A stretch of 15,942 nucleotides of DNA from JAMXLO01 sp041487355. GTDB taxonomy: Bacteria; Pseudomonadota; Alphaproteobacteria; Acetobacterales; Acetobacteraceae. A program made the translations under genes and the position numbers. Below, piece after piece: positions 15,453-15,942 of the stretch (position 1 is the stretch's first letter; every line of letters begins with the position of its first letter). Location: positions 1-15,942 of the forward strand of contig JBGPND010000113.1 in NCBI GenBank assembly GCA_041487355.1, in the 5' to 3' direction. The notes below the pieces were generated by a model. That model did not search any database and was not told the DNA's origin. It saw nothing but the letters and a program-made list of their open reading frames with translations.

Positions 15453-15537
15453 TGGTGCGGGCGGAGGGACTTGAACCCCCACGGCTTGCGCCACCAGAAC
15501 CTAAATCTGGCGTGTCTGCCAGTTCCACCACGCCCGC
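15453..15537 (-). tRNA. tRNA-Leu (anticodon TAG)
   Basis: An 85-nt class II tRNA is read on the minus strand. The acceptor stem is GCGGGCG with CGCCCGC, and the D-arm begins TGGTGGAACTGGCAGACACG. The anticodon stem CCAGA/TCTGG encloses the loop TTTAGGT, giving the TAG anticodon. A long variable arm (TGGCGCAAGCCG) identifies leucine. The T-arm is GGGGGTTCAAGTCCCTC, the discriminator is A and CCA is encoded. It ends 30 nt before the tig ATG. Confidence 0.97.
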
Positions 15538-15584
15538 GCCCGCATGCAGGTTTGATCCCAGCCCGTTCCAGGCGCGAGCGCGGG

Positions 15585-15613
15585 GCTTTACCGCACGCCG
15601 CCAGGCACGACAA
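15585..15613 (-). promoter_or_regulatory. Candidate promoter of tRNA-Leu and tig
   Basis: On the minus strand, TTGTCG (15608-15613), a 17-nt spacer and TAAAGC (15585-15590) form a sigma-70-like pair, with the TTG core of the -35 and a partial -10. Transcription would start about 40 nt before the tRNA. No other promoter fits between the tRNA and tig. Confidence 0.35.
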
Positions 15614-15667
15614 GCACTGGGTCGATCGTCGCCAGGGCAATCGAGTGAACGCCTGAAAGTCACTCGT

Positions 15668-15717
15668 CACCCCCGCGAAGCGGAGGCCCAGCGGCTGGGC
15701 CCCCGCTTCGCGCTAGG
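15668..15717. repeat. Palindromic repeat upstream of tRNA-Leu
   Basis: The arms at 15674-15692 and 15694-15712 are reverse complements over 19 bp with one mismatch and a 1-nt centre, built on CGCGAAGCGG and CCCAGC. The left side begins GTCACCCCCGCG and is recognisably the same family as the repeats at 7744-7823 and 8596-8679; the right flank is decayed. The stretch 15538-15828 holds this repeat and the tRNA-Leu promoter candidate but no credible gene. Confidence 0.75.
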
Positions 15718-15828
15718 GGATTCTCACTTCTCGTTGCAGCCGCATTTCGATCCGTCGCCCGCGGTGGATGGCGTAGAACTGTTGCATGCCGCGACGCATA
15801 CGGTCCCCGGCCTGCGCCAGGGCAGGCT

Positions 15829-15942
15829 TTGTATCGCCAGAACGTGCCGCCCCGCGCAGGCCGCGCCGGTCCGATCAGACCAGCCATCGACGAGCTTCGC
15901 GACCGTCACCTTCGGGCTGGCGAAGAACCGACCAGCCAGCCC
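15829..15942 (-). pseudogene. Remnant of an IS4-family transposase, N-terminal part (runs off the window)
   Basis: The minus-strand frame entering from the right edge reads GLAGRFFASPKVTVAKLV, then DGWSDRTGAACAGRHVLAIQ. I recognise this as the N-terminal DNA-binding region of IS4-family transposases, where RFF...P.V and RHVLAIQDTSE-type motifs are conserved. After the LAIQ segment the expected DTSE does not follow. The frame runs on for 34 codons of unrelated sequence and stops at 15724-15726, so the catalytic DDE domain is missing. The break coincides with a small palindrome (15810-15827). The gene's start lies beyond the window. The family call rests on recalled motifs and was not tested by search. 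Confidence 0.65.

Noticed and set aside
15660..15887. 75-codon minus-strand frame upstream of tRNA-Leu
   Set aside because: It runs through the palindromic repeat and out of frame with the transposase-like reading; no motif or ribosome-binding site supports it.

Overview
This is a GC-rich chromosomal window in which every supported gene lies on the minus strand, so it reads from high to low coordinates. The gene order is tRNA-Leu - tig - clpP - clpX - lon - hup (HU) - tRNA-Val - tRNA-Asp - nuoA-B-C-D-E-F-G-H. This order, the separate nuoC and nuoD genes, the short (~690-residue) NuoG and the sequence style of the proteins point to an alphaproteobacterium. Rhodospirillales/Acetobacteraceae is my best guess from recalled synteny and protein similarity; no search was possible.

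Right part (about 9.2-15.9 kb): a protein quality-control block. Trigger factor meets nascent chains at the ribosome, ClpP and ClpX form the ATP-dependent ClpXP protease, and Lon is the second large AAA+ protease. The gaps upstream of clpP, clpX and lon each hold a candidate heat-shock (sigma-32-type) promoter, best matched at clpP. Lon ends in a good intrinsic terminator. HU follows, with a 15-bp palindrome over its candidate -35 box. A tRNA-Leu(UAG) gene sits 30 nt upstream of tig, and tRNA-Val(UAC) starts 22 nt after the HU stop, so both ends of the block look like mixed mRNA-tRNA transcription units. At the extreme right edge, the reading frame entering the window resembles the N-terminal part of an IS4-family transposase that is cut off after a few dozen residues: a mobile-element remnant.

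Left part (1-8.2 kb): the first eight genes of the nuo operon for the proton-pumping NADH:quinone oxidoreductase (complex I). NuoE, F and G form the NADH-oxidising arm, with all iron-sulfur ligands visible. NuoB, C and D form the quinone-reducing connecting part, and NuoA and H are membrane subunits. nuoI and the remaining membrane subunits should lie beyond the left edge. nuoB to nuoF, and nuoG to nuoH, are packed with gaps of a few bases or short overlaps.

The unusual feature is the gaps. The three loose junctions of the nuo operon (A/B, F/G and downstream of H) each contain a dispersed palindromic repeat. The A/B repeat is a perfect 32-bp inverted repeat. Related repeats, again as inverted pairs, lie between tRNA-Val and tRNA-Asp and upstream of tRNA-Leu. 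I see no defence system, CRISPR array, biosynthetic cluster or unknown multi-gene system here. The window is mostly conserved core genome; the second-look items are repeats, candidate regulatory sites and the transposase scar.
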